From contig NZ_AP028156.1 in the NCBI RefSeq assembly GCF_033096465.1, positions 618,501 to 682,500 on the forward strand: a stretch of 64,000 bases of DNA, written 5' to 3'. The translations under genes were made by a program, and so were the position numbers. Origin of the DNA: Blautia luti. Its GTDB lineage: Bacteria; Bacillota; Clostridia; Lachnospirales; Lachnospiraceae. Below, piece by piece: positions 1 to 8,631 of this stretch (position 1 is the stretch's first letter; the number at the start of each line of letters is the position of its first letter). The notes beneath the pieces were generated by a model. The model was not told the origin of the DNA. It ran no database searches and saw only the letters and a list, made by a program, of their open reading frames with translations.

Positions 1-23
1 CAATTAAATCGGAGGTATATAAG

Positions 24-986
24 ATGATTGAAATTGTATTTGGTGAAAGTGCCTGTGGAAGTTTGAAAATTGCCCAAACTTACGGCAAGGGAAAGTATAG
101 AGGAAGTGCTGTTTCAATATTTATGAGGCACGAAGACGGGAGTGTTCCATCTTCAGATGAAATGAAAAAGGCACAGCTTCAAGCACAGGAACAAGAACGC
201 ATTGCTTGGGAGAATGCTATTCCATTGGGAGGCAAGAGCAGTGATGTTTATTGTTTTGATATGGCTCTTAGTGTGGGAGATATTTCTGATAATGGAATTG
301 GCGAACAGCGGAAAAATATTTTCAAGAAAATGCTGTCTGTCTGCTTTGTAGAGGATTTAGATTATCAGGTTGAAGAAAAAATACAGAAAATTAAAACTAC
401 ATTGACCTCAGTGATTGAACGATATGTAGCTGGGGAAGAAATTCGCATTTGGTATAGCTATAATCCAGATGAGCTTTGTGGTATGTATTGGCTTATGAAA
501 CAACTTCAACCATTAAACTGCCAGACAACAATTTATTTGGTTAAGTTACCTACATGGGAATATGGAAAAGAAAATACTATGACATCCAAAATAGCATGGG
601 GCGAGGTCTCTCCTGGCGAATGGGGAAACTATATAACTCTACAAGAGAAAGCTAATCCTGTATTTCTTTCAGCTTGTACTATGAAATGGAATCAACTTCA
701 AAATGAAAATGCACCTTTGCGTGCAATGTTAAATGGTAAATTGCAAAGCGTTTCAGAAGATATATATGATAGTTTCATTCTTCGTGAAATTGCGGAACAG
801 CCAGAGCAATTCAAAATGGCTATTGTCATAGGTAATGTTTTAGGAAAATATCAACTTGGAATTAGTGATGTATGGATTTCCAATCGCATTGATAAAATGC
901 TTGAAGATGGTGTGTTGGAAATTATACAGGACGCACCAAAGGGAGAAACAAATTATCGCCGAATATTAAGAAAACGAATGAAATAA
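24..986 (+). CDS. DUF1835 / DUF3658 domain protein
   Basis: The protein has 320 residues. Its N-terminus (MIEIVFGESACGSLK) matches the opening of DUF1835 proteins, and the C-terminal third looks like the helical DUF3658 partner domain with a charged end. The molecular function of this family is not known to me. Translation starts at an ATG 8 nt after a clear CGGAGG site at 11-16. The gene converges on the element's HTH regulator and ends about 60 bp before the regulator's ancestral end. It has lower GC than the relaxase genes to its right, so it may be cargo of the mobile element or a flanking chromosomal gene; the window starts too close to tell. Confidence 0.75.
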   Translation: MIEIVFGESACGSLKIAQTYGKGKYRGSAVSIFMRHEDGSVPSSDEMKKAQLQAQEQERIAWENAIPLGGKSSDVYCFDMALSVGDISDNGIGEQRKNIFKKMLSVCFVEDLDYQVEEKIQKIKTTLTSVIERYVAGEEIRIWYSYNPDELCGMYWLMKQLQPLNCQTTIYLVKLPTWEYGKENTMTSKIAWGEVSPGEWGNYITLQEKANPVFLSACTMKWNQLQNENAPLRAMLNGKLQSVSEDIYDSFILREIAEQPEQFKMAIVIGNVLGKYQLGISDVWISNRIDKMLEDGVLEIIQDAPKGETNYRRILRKRMK

Positions 987-1227
987 TAACCACAGCACAA
1001 ACCGCTGCTACATGGAATCCAACAAACCATGCAACAGCGGTTTTCCTTTACCGTTTTTTCCTCTGGCTGATAGGCGTTCCCATTTTCTTTGATTTTTTGA
1101 GAATACGAATGAACCAGCGAAATTCTTCTTCTGACAGGTTTTTATAGTTGATACCAAGCTGCTTGCAGTAAAGGATAACCAGTTTTTCATCTCGACTGCC
1201 CTTGAAATTTTCGACCGCTTCCAGATT

Positions 1228-1854
1228 TTATTTCAGTTCATCGGCAACGGTAGTTTGGGGCGCACTCTCGCTGTCCTTTTTGTGGAATTCCCGAATATCC
1301 CGGATAATCAGGTTGAGGTCATCCAGAACCATGTGACTGAAATACTCATCATCACTGATATGTGCGGCTTGCAGCACCTTCAAATGCGGGTCATCTTCGC
1401 CGGGGCGATACCGTTCAATAATTTCATGCCGGACGGTATCAACAAGGGAGTTGAGATTTTGGATTTGCATGGTGGCAATCCCGTCCACATAAATCTCAAT
1501 GTCCGCAAGAAACTTGATAAAGTCCTTATGGGTGGCAAGTTCGCAGAGCAGACGGTTGTTAATCCGACCGCTTTTCAGCAGTGCCACCATCTCATCGTTC
1601 AAATGCAGCTCCGTCAGTGGCGTGTTGATCTGCTCCCTGTTCTCTGTCCGGCACAGCAGATAATCGACGGAAACCCCATAGAAGTCTGCCAGCGTGATAA
1701 GGTTGCCATGATTGATTTCCTTATAATCCTCTTTTTCATAACTGCCAAGGGCTGATTTAGAAATGCCCGTCAGCTTTGATAGTTCTTCCAGATTTAAGCC
1801 TTTGTCTTTGCGGAGTTCCCAAAGGCGTTCCTGTATGCTTGTTGCAACTTTCAT
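1228..1854 (-). CDS. HTH (Xre-type) transcriptional regulator, truncated by an in-frame TAA
   Basis: The open part is 208 residues. Residues 5-65 form a Cro/C1-type helix-turn-helix (RLWELRKDKGLNLEELSKL, then GISKSALGSYE). I start at the ATG ending at 1854, which has an AAAGGAG site 9 nt upstream; the longer frame reaching 2211 has no such site. After residue 208 a TAA (1230-1228) interrupts the frame. The same frame then stays open for 59 more codons to a stop at 1048 and encodes a basic, plausible tail (SRDEKLVILYCKQLGINYKN, ending SQRKKR). This suggests a sense codon, probably CAA, mutated to TAA. The gene points away from the mobilization operon, as element regulators usually do. DNA binding could survive; the effect of losing the tail is unknown. 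Confidence 0.8.
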   Translation of the reverse strand: MKVATSIQERLWELRKDKGLNLEELSKLTGISKSALGSYEKEDYKEINHGNLITLADFYGVSVDYLLCRTENREQINTPLTELHLNDEMVALLKSGRINNRLLCELATHKDFIKFLADIEIYVDGIATMQIQNLNSLVDTVRHEIIERYRPGEDDPHLKVLQAAHISDDEYFSHMVLDDLNLIIRDIREFHKKDSESAPQTTVADELK

Positions 1855-2336
1855 GGGCGCACGCTCCTTTCCGGTGGTTTTATTTCTGCCGTTTAACTGG
1901 ATTATATCACACTTTCCGCAATCGTGGAAATTTCTGATTTTCCCCCTGATTCCTACTTTGTGGATATACGGCACAGGGCACAAAAATGTTCTATGATACA
2001 GGTAGTTCATCGATGGATTATTCCAATCGAATGACCAGCCTGTGTGGGATATGCTTCCCCGGCGATGTAGCGCCATGACTTTTGGCAGGGATATGGAGGA
2101 ACCCTGACCGAAACGAGCGTACCAAAGGGAGCGATACGCCGCTGTGAGATTCAGGGGAGGAACGACACCGGGGAGAACTGGCGAACTGACACCGAAATGA
2201 TACCGAAACACGACAATTTGATAGGGAGATAGTCTACCCTATCGCTGAGACTTCGGGAGATTTTAAGCGGCTCTATGGCTGTAATTTTGCCGAAAATCGC
2301 CCCGAAACCATACACGAAAACGGGAGGAAACGTAAC
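1855..2336. other. Divergent intergenic control region of the mobile element
   Basis: About 480 bp lie between the leftward regulator and the rightward mobilization operon. I see no convincing gene here. There is a perfect 7-bp inverted repeat (GATAGGG / CCCTATC, 2220-2243) and a short AT palindrome near 2284. An operator for the HTH regulator or a leader hairpin is likely here, but no consensus promoter stands out. Confidence 0.4.
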
Positions 2337-2525
2337 ATGCCGAGAATGAGCAAAAAGCGGAAGCATGAGCTTTCCTTTTACCTCAATGACCGGGGGCGTG
2401 TCACTTACAACGAATTATGCCGGAAATGCCAGCATGGGTGCAAGCAGAGCTTCCGGGCGGTTGTGATTGACTGCCCCCGTTATTTATCCAAACGAGCAAA
2501 GAAAAAGGAGGAACACACCGAATGA
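2337..2525 (+). CDS. Small cysteine-rich element protein of unknown function
   Basis: This is a 62-residue basic protein with a compact cysteine cluster (CRKCQHGCKQSF, then a further Cys in VVIDC), which could bind zinc. The start has a GGGAGG site 8 nt upstream. Its TGA overlaps the next gene's ATG (ATGA), so the two are translationally coupled. Similar small proteins accompany RepA_N-like and DUF3847 genes in clostridial mobilizable elements, from my memory of such elements. No function is known to me. Confidence 0.7.
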   Translation: MPRMSKKRKHELSFYLNDRGRVTYNELCRKCQHGCKQSFRAVVIDCPRYLSKRAKKKEEHTE

Positions 2526-2863
2526 ATTTTGAATTTATGACGATAGACACACCATTGCCGCCCTGTATGCCATTTCCCAGAGCGTTGACAGGATTTCCAG
2601 TCAGCAGCACCGCAAAGGTCATGTACTGCCGGATGTTGGACGCTATGCTTTTCAGAGGGCAGGCGGACGAGAACGGGATTCTTTTTGTCTGCTTCCCTAT
2701 CACAGCCATTGCCGCAGTCCTGTCCCGCAGCCTCATGACGGTCAAGCGTTCTTTGAATGAACTGGAAACCGCCGGACTTATCATGCGGGTGCGTCAGGGC
2801 GTGGGAGAACCGAACAGGATTTATGTGCTGATACCGGGAAAGGAGGGCGCTACCCTTGCCTGA
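2522..2863 (+). CDS. RepA_N-like winged-helix replication initiator protein
   Basis: The protein has 113 residues. It keeps the winged-helix core seen in the N-terminal RepA_N domain: STAKVMYCRMLDAM, a beta segment, then VKRSLNELETAGLIMRVRQG and the ending GEPNRIYVL. It lacks any C-terminal initiator region, so it may act as a DNA-binding accessory or regulator rather than a full initiator; short versions like this are typical of mobilizable elements. It overlaps the gene before it by 4 nt and the gene after it by 8 nt, so all three are co-translated. Confidence 0.65.
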   Translation: MNFEFMTIDTPLPPCMPFPRALTGFPVSSTAKVMYCRMLDAMLFRGQADENGILFVCFPITAIAAVLSRSLMTVKRSLNELETAGLIMRVRQGVGEPNRIYVLIPGKEGATLA

Positions 2864-3152
2864 TACCTCAAAGCTGGGAAAGCTCAACCGGGAGTTGGAG
2901 AAAAGCGAAAAGAAACTGCGGAAAGCCATCAATGATGAAAAGGCATTGCAGCACCAGTTGAAGCAGCTTACCCGAAAGGAACGGACGCACCGGCTCTGTA
3001 CTCGTGGCGGTATGCTGGAAAGTTTTCTGCAAGAGCCGGAACGCCTGACGGACGATGATGTCATGCTGTTGCTGAAACTCATTTTTCACAGGCAGGACAC
3101 GCAAGATATATTGAAAAAACTGCTGGAACGGGAGAAGCCGGAAACCCCTTAG
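2856..3152 (+). CDS. DUF3847 domain protein
   Basis: This is a 98-residue, strongly helical, charged protein (KLNRELEKSEKKLRKAIND, then a KERTHRLCTRGG turn and an acidic helix), matching DUF3847 proteins found beside relaxases in gram-positive mobile elements. It starts at a TTG with an AAGGAGG site 9 nt upstream and overlaps the previous stop. The N-terminal 45 residues are a likely coiled coil. A role in mobilization, for example as a relaxosome accessory protein binding the adjacent oriT, is inference from position. Confidence 0.75.
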   Translation: MPDTSKLGKLNRELEKSEKKLRKAINDEKALQHQLKQLTRKERTHRLCTRGGMLESFLQEPERLTDDDVMLLLKLIFHRQDTQDILKKLLEREKPETP

Positions 3153-3157
3153 TTTAC

Positions 3158-3197
3158 TAAGGGCGCAATTATACACCACCCAGAGGTTGGTGCATTG
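3158..3197 (-). other. Candidate oriT with MobQ-type nic site
   Basis: Read on the minus strand, 3171-3160 is TAATTGCGCCCT. This matches the RSF1010/MobQ nic core TAAGTGCG|CCCT at 11 of 12 positions. An imperfect inverted repeat (CGCAATgCACC / GGTGtataATTGCG) sits immediately 5' of the putative nick, as in known MobQ origins. It lies between the DUF3847 gene and the relaxase. The nic motif is seen in the sequence; its use by this relaxase is inference. Confidence 0.6.
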
Positions 3198-3398
3198 CGT
3201 TCTCCGAAGGCTCCTCGCCGGAGGGCTGTGATTTTCCGCAGTCATGGTCTGCTCCAAATCATACAGGGGACGCTACACTTCCCCTGCGCTGGCTGCAGCC
3301 AGCTACCCTTTTGTGGACTTGCCATCTGGGGACACTTTGCGTTGCAAGTTGTTCCCAGCCGACAAGTTTCATAAAATACGCTATCTTTTCGATAGGCG

Positions 3399-3418
3399 AT
3401 GAAGTATAATGAAGATGA
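3399..3418 (+). repeat. 20-bp direct repeat, copy 1
   Basis: ATGAAGTATAATGAAGATGA occurs here and again, identically, at 8770-8789 inside the small gene before the recombinase. The copies bracket the cargo genes, relaxase, CHC2 and VapE genes. An exact 20-mer is unlikely by chance over 5 kb. Confidence 0.85.
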
Positions 3419-3453
3419 CAACAAATCGGAATTTGGCAAGGAGTTTTGATAGC

Positions 3454-3978
3454 ATGAAAAAGAGATTTCTTAAAATTGTGATAGGGATTGTTTTAGTTTG
3501 CATTTTATTCGTTGGATTTCTTTATGCAAACAATAACATCGGTATGACTTCGACCAATTTGGAAACGGATATTCGTTCATCGCAGAAGATTAAAGATGAT
3601 TGGACGCTCGATGGAAGCGTTTCTAACACGATGGCTGCTTATATTTCTTATTCTCAAGACATGAGCGACCACACTTTTTCCGTCTATGTCAATCGTCCAG
3701 GACTTTCCTTCGGATATTTTTTCCGTGGAGGTGGAACTCTTTCGGGGATTCAAAGAGGAATTGTGGAGTTTACTGTAGAGGGATATAATGAACGAGCATT
3801 TATTTCTATGAATCAACAGCAGGTGCAACAACTTGAAATAGATGATGGCAACACAATTCAAGTGGTTGATATTGACCGCAATAAACCTTTTGCGATTGTC
3901 TTGCCTATAAATGCGGGTAATATTACTTTTTATGATGTAAATAGAAATACTGTGGAATATTGGAATAATCCTCTTTGA
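3454..3978 (+). CDS. Membrane-anchored extracytoplasmic protein (cargo), unknown function
   Basis: I start at the ATG at 3454, which has AAGGAG 10 nt upstream; an in-frame ATG at 3409 lies in the 20-bp repeat and has no site. The 174-residue product has a basic start, one hydrophobic segment (IVIGIVLVCILFVGFLYA, about residues 7-24) and a roughly 150-residue hydrophilic exterior domain with beta-rich character. No recognised domain. It lies in lower-GC DNA than the relaxase operon and sits between the oriT-like site and the relaxase, a place usually free of genes, so it looks acquired. It may work with the lipoprotein gene that follows. Confidence 0.65.
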   Translation: MKKRFLKIVIGIVLVCILFVGFLYANNNIGMTSTNLETDIRSSQKIKDDWTLDGSVSNTMAAYISYSQDMSDHTFSVYVNRPGLSFGYFFRGGGTLSGIQRGIVEFTVEGYNERAFISMNQQQVQQLEIDDGNTIQVVDIDRNKPFAIVLPINAGNITFYDVNRNTVEYWNNPL

Positions 3979-3979
3979 C

Positions 3980-3992
3980 AAATTCAAGTTTG
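3980..3992 (+). repeat. 13-bp direct repeat, left copy
   Basis: AAATTCAAGTTTG recurs at 4610-4622. The two copies flank exactly the lipoprotein gene segment, one copy starting just after each cargo gene's stop codon. This is consistent with a duplication or insertion footprint, or a shared transcript-end signal. Confidence 0.6.
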
Positions 3993-4110
3993 GAGAATTG
4001 AGAAAATCGGAATTGACCGAGCTCTTTGAGCGAGGGATACTTCTTGTCCGAAGGGCAAGAAGGTGGGCGTAAAAAAGATTAGAACAATCGGGATTTGAGG
4101 AGGTGTTCAT

Positions 4111-4611
4111 ATGAAGAGAGCATTGCTTTTTATTTTCATGACGGTTTGTGTATTAGGAATGTCCGCCTGCAGCAGCAAAGACGCCATGCCAGAAACATCA
4201 GATTCTGCCAGCAATCCGGTTCAGAATACAGATATCAGTAATCTGAATGGAGGAAAAATCTGGTCTGAACAAGATATTGTGTCGATGTTCTCTCTTGTGC
4301 AAGAAACAGATTGGGAATACATAGACTGTGTTTTAATTCCAGATCATGCTAGTGACCGTGTTGGTGCAGTACTCTTCCGGAACGATAAGGAGCAAACAAG
4401 CAATGTTGCGTTCTTTGATGCAGACGGATACTTTCAACAGTATGGCACATATGCAAGAATGTCTGACGAACCTGATTTTCAGTATCTCGGAGGTGGTGCG
4501 GTAACATTTAGGCTGGAAACAGAAGATGGTATAATCTATAACTACACGATCACAATCTCGATCGATGACAGTAATGTGAATTTTAAAGCGGAAGATGATT
4601 TGCCAAAATAA
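4111..4611 (+). CDS. Lipoprotein (cargo), unknown function
   Basis: The 166-residue protein has a signal peptide with a lipobox (VLGMSAC, Cys at about residue 20) followed by a Ser/Asp/Asn-rich tether, so it should be a diacylated cell-surface lipoprotein. The remaining domain of about 120 residues is beta-rich and matches no family I recognise. A GAGGAGGT site is 6 nt before the ATG. It is one of two genes inserted between the candidate oriT and the relaxase, and 13-bp repeats flank it. The gene pair could provide an accessory trait such as immunity or surface modification, but nothing in the sequence decides this. Confidence 0.75.
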   Translation: MKRALLFIFMTVCVLGMSACSSKDAMPETSDSASNPVQNTDISNLNGGKIWSEQDIVSMFSLVQETDWEYIDCVLIPDHASDRVGAVLFRNDKEQTSNVAFFDADGYFQQYGTYARMSDEPDFQYLGGGAVTFRLETEDGIIYNYTITISIDDSNVNFKAEDDLPK

Positions 4612-4792
4612 ATTCAAGTTTGTCAGCTTCACATCGGGTCAACTTGCCCCGAACTTTTACAATTAAATACCCGCCGCCCACATAGCGGCACACCGAGCAG
4701 GAAATCTGAAAAAGGTCTCCTGCTTTTTTCTGCCCAAAATGAGGTGGTAAAACGCCACCCCGTCCACCAATTAGCGAAAGGAGGGACACGAA

Positions 4793-6373
4793 ATGCCCTG
4801 TCCACACAACGAAATCACGATTGTTCAGCGCAGCCAGCGGCAGTCTGCGGTTGCCGCCGCTGCTTACCAGAGTGGCGAAAAACTGTTCTGTGAATATGAC
4901 CAGCAAGTGAAGCACTACCCGGAAAAGCGTGGTATCGTCCACAATGAAATCCTGCTCCCACCTAATGCCCCACAGGAATATGCAGACCGCAATACTTTGT
5001 GGAACGCCGCCGAAGCGGTGGAAAAACAATGGAACTCCCAGCTTGCAAGGCGGTGGGTGCTTACCATCCCCAGAGAGATACCGCCCGACCAGTATGCTGT
5101 CCTTGTCCGGGAGTTTTGCCAGAAGCAGTTTGTTTCCAAAGGCATGATTGCTGACTTTGCCATCCATGACCCCCATCCGCCGGGACACAATCCCCACGCC
5201 CATGTCCTGCTGACTATGAGGGCAATGGACGAACATGGGAAATGGCTTCCCAAGAGCCGCAAGGTTTATGACCTTGACGAGAATGGGGAACGGATAAAGC
5301 TGCCATCTGGCAGGTGGAAAAGCCACAAGGAGGATACGGTGGACTGGAACGACCAGAAATATTGTGAAATCTGGCGGCATGAATGGGAGGTCATCCAGAA
5401 CCGCTATCTGGAAGCCAATGACCGCCCGGAGCGTGTGGACTTGCGTTCCTATGCCAGACAGGGGTTTGATATAGTCCCCACTGTCCATGAGGGAGCGGCT
5501 GTCCGGCAGATGGAAAAGCGTGGTATCCAGACGAATATCGGAAACCTGAACCGGGAAATCAGAGCCGCCAACCGCCTGATGAAGTCCATCCGGCAGCTTA
5601 TCCACAACCTCAAAGGCTGGATTGCCGAGCTGGGAGAAAAACGGAAGGAGTTGCTTGCACAAAAAGCGGCGGAGGAAGCGACACTTCTTCCCAATCTGCT
5701 GATGAAGTATATGGAGATACGAAAGGAAGAACGGAAGGACTGGACAAGGGCTGGACAGAACCGGGGGACTTCACAGGACTTAAAGGCAGTCAGCGAAGCC
5801 CTGTCCTATCTCCGGCAAAAGGGGCTTTCCACTGTGGAGGACTTAGAAGCATTTCTGGAATCTTCCGGGAAATCAGCCGCAGATTACCGCAATCAGATGA
5901 AGCCAAAGGAAGCCCGCAGCAAAGTGATTGACGGGATTCTTGCCAGCCGGACAGACTGCAAGGAATGTAAGCCTGTCTATGAGAAGTACCAGAAGATATT
6001 TTTTAAGAAAACAAAGGAGAAATTCAAACAGGAACACCCGGAGGTTGCCCGGTATGCGAAAGCCGCCGCCTACCTTGCCAAGCACCCGGACGATAAGGAC
6101 AGTACCCAAAAGGAGCTGCAAGAGGAGCAGGAAACGCTTCTGGAAGAAATTGCAGCCCTGAAAATACCGCTGACCGAGGTACAGGAGGATTTGAAGAAGC
6201 TGCGGGACATTCGCTACTGGGTACGGAAAGCCACACCCGGCACAGAGGAAAGCAAAGAGCCGCCCAAGAAGCAGCCCATCAAGGAAGTCTTGCAGGATAA
6301 GGCAGACGAGAAAAAAGCACAAAGAACCGCCCCGGCACAGGCGAAACACAGACGACAGGATATGGAACTTTAA
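4793..6373 (+). CDS. mobA: MobA/MobL family (MobQ) relaxase
   Basis: This 526-residue protein nicks oriT and pilots the transferred strand. The opening IVQRSQRQSAVAAAAYQSG (residues 10-28) is the MobA/MobL N-terminal signature. The metal-binding histidines lie in HDPHPPGHNPHAH (H125 to H137) with the HxH at 135-137, and a Tyr such as Y25 is the likely nucleophile. The C-terminal half is helical and lysine-rich, with long coiled-coil stretches (residues 260-320 and 430-475). A GAAAGGAGG site precedes the ATG. The length is normal and no disruption is seen, so the relaxase should be functional even though the recombinase is not. Confidence 0.92.
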   Translation: MPCPHNEITIVQRSQRQSAVAAAAYQSGEKLFCEYDQQVKHYPEKRGIVHNEILLPPNAPQEYADRNTLWNAAEAVEKQWNSQLARRWVLTIPREIPPDQYAVLVREFCQKQFVSKGMIADFAIHDPHPPGHNPHAHVLLTMRAMDEHGKWLPKSRKVYDLDENGERIKLPSGRWKSHKEDTVDWNDQKYCEIWRHEWEVIQNRYLEANDRPERVDLRSYARQGFDIVPTVHEGAAVRQMEKRGIQTNIGNLNREIRAANRLMKSIRQLIHNLKGWIAELGEKRKELLAQKAAEEATLLPNLLMKYMEIRKEERKDWTRAGQNRGTSQDLKAVSEALSYLRQKGLSTVEDLEAFLESSGKSAADYRNQMKPKEARSKVIDGILASRTDCKECKPVYEKYQKIFFKKTKEKFKQEHPEVARYAKAAAYLAKHPDDKDSTQKELQEEQETLLEEIAALKIPLTEVQEDLKKLRDIRYWVRKATPGTEESKEPPKKQPIKEVLQDKADEKKAQRTAPAQAKHRRQDMEL

Positions 6374-6439
6374 CAGGCACTTGCCATTTTCAATCAGAGA
6401 ATGTCAGGTGTTTTTTTCTTTTTTCAAGGAGGGATAGAT

Positions 6440-7084
6440 TTGAATGTATTTGAAGCTGTGAAGCAGTCCGTCACAACCAGACAGGCTGCGGAGCATTATG
6501 GAATCCATGTAGGGCGGAACGGGATGGCTTGCTGCCCGTTCCATCATGATAAAACCCCAAGCATGAAGCTGGATCGGCGTTACCACTGCTTCGGCTGCGG
6601 TGCGGATGGGGATGTGATTGATTTTGCCGCCGCCCTGTATGGGCTGGGAAAGAAAGAAGCCGCCGTACAGCTGGCACAGGACTTCGGGCTTTCCTATGAG
6701 GACTGGAAACCGCCGGGAAAAGCAAAAAAGCCCAAGCCCCGGCAGAAATCCCCGGAGGAACAGTTTCAGGAAGCAAAAAACCGCTGCTTCCGTATTCTTG
6801 CCGATTATCTTCACTTGCTTCGGGCATGGAGAAAGGATTATGCCCCGCACTCCCCGGAGGAAGCCTTTCATCCACGGTTTGTGGAAGCCTTACAGAAGCA
6901 AGACCAAGTGGAATATCTGCTGGATGTGCTGCTCTTTGGGGAGACAGAGGAAAAAGCGGCTTTGATTACGGACTACGGAAAGGATGTGATACAGCTTGAA
7001 CAACGAATGGCAGAGCTTGCCGCCGCAAACGCAGCAAGAACTAAAAAACACCATGAACGCCATGCAGCCGCCCCAGAGCCTTGA
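6440..7084 (+). CDS. CHC2 zinc-finger (DnaG-type primase N-terminal) protein
   Basis: The likely start is the TTG at 6440, 6 nt after AAGGAGGG, giving about 214 residues; an upstream ATG at 6401 would sit before the ribosome site. Residues 25-60 carry the CHC2 zinc motif (CCPFHHDKTPSM, then YHCFGCGADGDVIDF) used by primases to recognise DNA templates. No TOPRIM catalytic domain follows, so it is a primase-like recognition protein paired with the VapE ATPase downstream. The last 89 bp overlap the VapE reading frame, implying coupling. The pair probably supports element replication or the conversion of transferred single strands. Confidence 0.85.
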   Translation: MNVFEAVKQSVTTRQAAEHYGIHVGRNGMACCPFHHDKTPSMKLDRRYHCFGCGADGDVIDFAAALYGLGKKEAAVQLAQDFGLSYEDWKPPGKAKKPKPRQKSPEEQFQEAKNRCFRILADYLHLLRAWRKDYAPHSPEEAFHPRFVEALQKQDQVEYLLDVLLFGETEEKAALITDYGKDVIQLEQRMAELAAANAARTKKHHERHAAAPEP

Positions 7085-8390
7085 GGAAATCAAGGCGGGG
7101 CTGGAAACTACCGAGAAAGGCGGTGTCCGTCAGAGCATACGGAACTGCCTGACCGTATTCCAGCGTGACCCGCTGCTTTCCGGGGCTATCGCATACAACA
7201 TCCTGACCGACCGCAAGGACATCATAAAGCCCATCGGCTTCCACAGGGAAAGCACCGCCCTGAACGATACGGACATGAAGTATCTGCTTCTCTATCTGGA
7301 AGAAACCTATGGGCTTACCAATGAGAAAAAGATTGATAATGCCATCGGGATTGTGGCGAATGAAAACAAGTACCACCCCATCCGGGACTATCTCAATACC
7401 CTGGTGTGGGACGGGACAGAACGAATCCGCTTCTGTCTGCGGCACTTTCTGGGGGCTGACGCAGACGATTACACCTATGAAGCGTTGAAGCTGTTCCTGC
7501 TGGGTGCAATCTCACGAGCCTTTCAGCCGGGATGCAAATTTGAAATCATGCTCTGTCTGGTAGGCGGTCAGGGGGCTGGCAAGTCCACCTTCTTCCGTCT
7601 GCTGGCAGTCCGGGACGAGTGGTTCTCCGATGATTTGCGGAAGCTGGACGATGACAATGTGTACCGCAAGCTGCAAGGTCACTGGATTATCGAAATGTCG
7701 GAAATGATGGCAACCGCCAACGCCAAGAGCATTGAGGAAATCAAGTCATTTTTAAGCCGACAGAAAGAGGTTTACAAGATACCCTATGAAACCCACCCAG
7801 CAGACCGCCCCCGTCAGTGCGTGTTTGGCGGCACTTCCAATGCCCTTGACTTCCTGCCCCTTGACCGTTCCGGCAACCGCCGCTTTATCCCCGTCATGGT
7901 GTACCCGGAGCAAGCCGAGGTTCACATTTTGGAGGACGAAGCCGCTTCCAGAGCCTATATCGAGCAGATGTGGGCAGAAGCGATGGAAATTTACAGAAGC
8001 GGCAGGTTCAAGCTGGCTTTCAGCCCTGCCATGCAGCGGTATCTCAAAGAACACCAGCGGGATTTTATGCCGGAGGACACCAAAGCCGGGATGATACAGG
8101 CGTATCTTGATAAGTACACCGGGAGCATGGTCTGCTCCAAGCAGCTCTACAAGGAAGCTTTGAACCATGCCTTTGACGAGCCGAAGCAATGGGAAATACG
8201 GGAAATCAATGAGATTATGAACCAATGCATTGACCGCTGGCGGTACTTTCCGAATCCAAGAATGTTTTCCGAATACGGCAGACAAAAGGGCTGGGAGCGT
8301 GAAAACCCGGCAACGGACTCCGGCAACCCGTCTGAAAAAACGATGGACGGTTTTGTGGAGGTCACAGAACAGATGGAGCTTCCGTTCTGA
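6996..8390 (+). CDS. VapE-family (virulence-associated E) P-loop ATPase
   Basis: The 464-residue protein carries the VapE domain. Its Walker A loop is GGQGAGKST (190-198), followed by the WFSDDL and WIIEMSEM segments and RRFIPV, typical of this superfamily-3-like helicase/primase-associated ATPase. It follows the CHC2 protein with an 89-bp overlap; the start is taken at the first ATG because the following sequence matches the family's N-terminus. VapE proteins are common in gram-positive phages, islands and mobilizable elements, where they pair with primase-like proteins. A helicase-like replication role for the excised element is inferred. Confidence 0.88.
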   Translation: MNNEWQSLPPQTQQELKNTMNAMQPPQSLEEIKAGLETTEKGGVRQSIRNCLTVFQRDPLLSGAIAYNILTDRKDIIKPIGFHRESTALNDTDMKYLLLYLEETYGLTNEKKIDNAIGIVANENKYHPIRDYLNTLVWDGTERIRFCLRHFLGADADDYTYEALKLFLLGAISRAFQPGCKFEIMLCLVGGQGAGKSTFFRLLAVRDEWFSDDLRKLDDDNVYRKLQGHWIIEMSEMMATANAKSIEEIKSFLSRQKEVYKIPYETHPADRPRQCVFGGTSNALDFLPLDRSGNRRFIPVMVYPEQAEVHILEDEAASRAYIEQMWAEAMEIYRSGRFKLAFSPAMQRYLKEHQRDFMPEDTKAGMIQAYLDKYTGSMVCSKQLYKEALNHAFDEPKQWEIREINEIMNQCIDRWRYFPNPRMFSEYGRQKGWERENPATDSGNPSEKTMDGFVEVTEQMELPF

Positions 8391-8631
8391 AAATGGCAGC
8401 CCGTTGCACCCCCTGTTGCTATCCCGTTGCCGAGCCGGTTGCCGGGGAAAATCCCGAAACTATCGGCTTTTCTCCCCTATGACAACCAAAACAACAGAAA
8501 AATAAAAGAAAAGTATAAATAGTAACCATCGCCAGATTGAGATTGTTTGCAAGGTCTTTTGAAGCCCGTTGCCGGACTTCGTTGCCGACACCCTCTGTCT
8601 GGCTATTTTCATGTATGGAGGATAACTGCCT

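Noticed and set aside
4583..5662. 359-codon minus-strand frame opposite the relaxase start
   Set aside because: Its composition reflects the complement of the conserved relaxase; no promoter or ribosome site.
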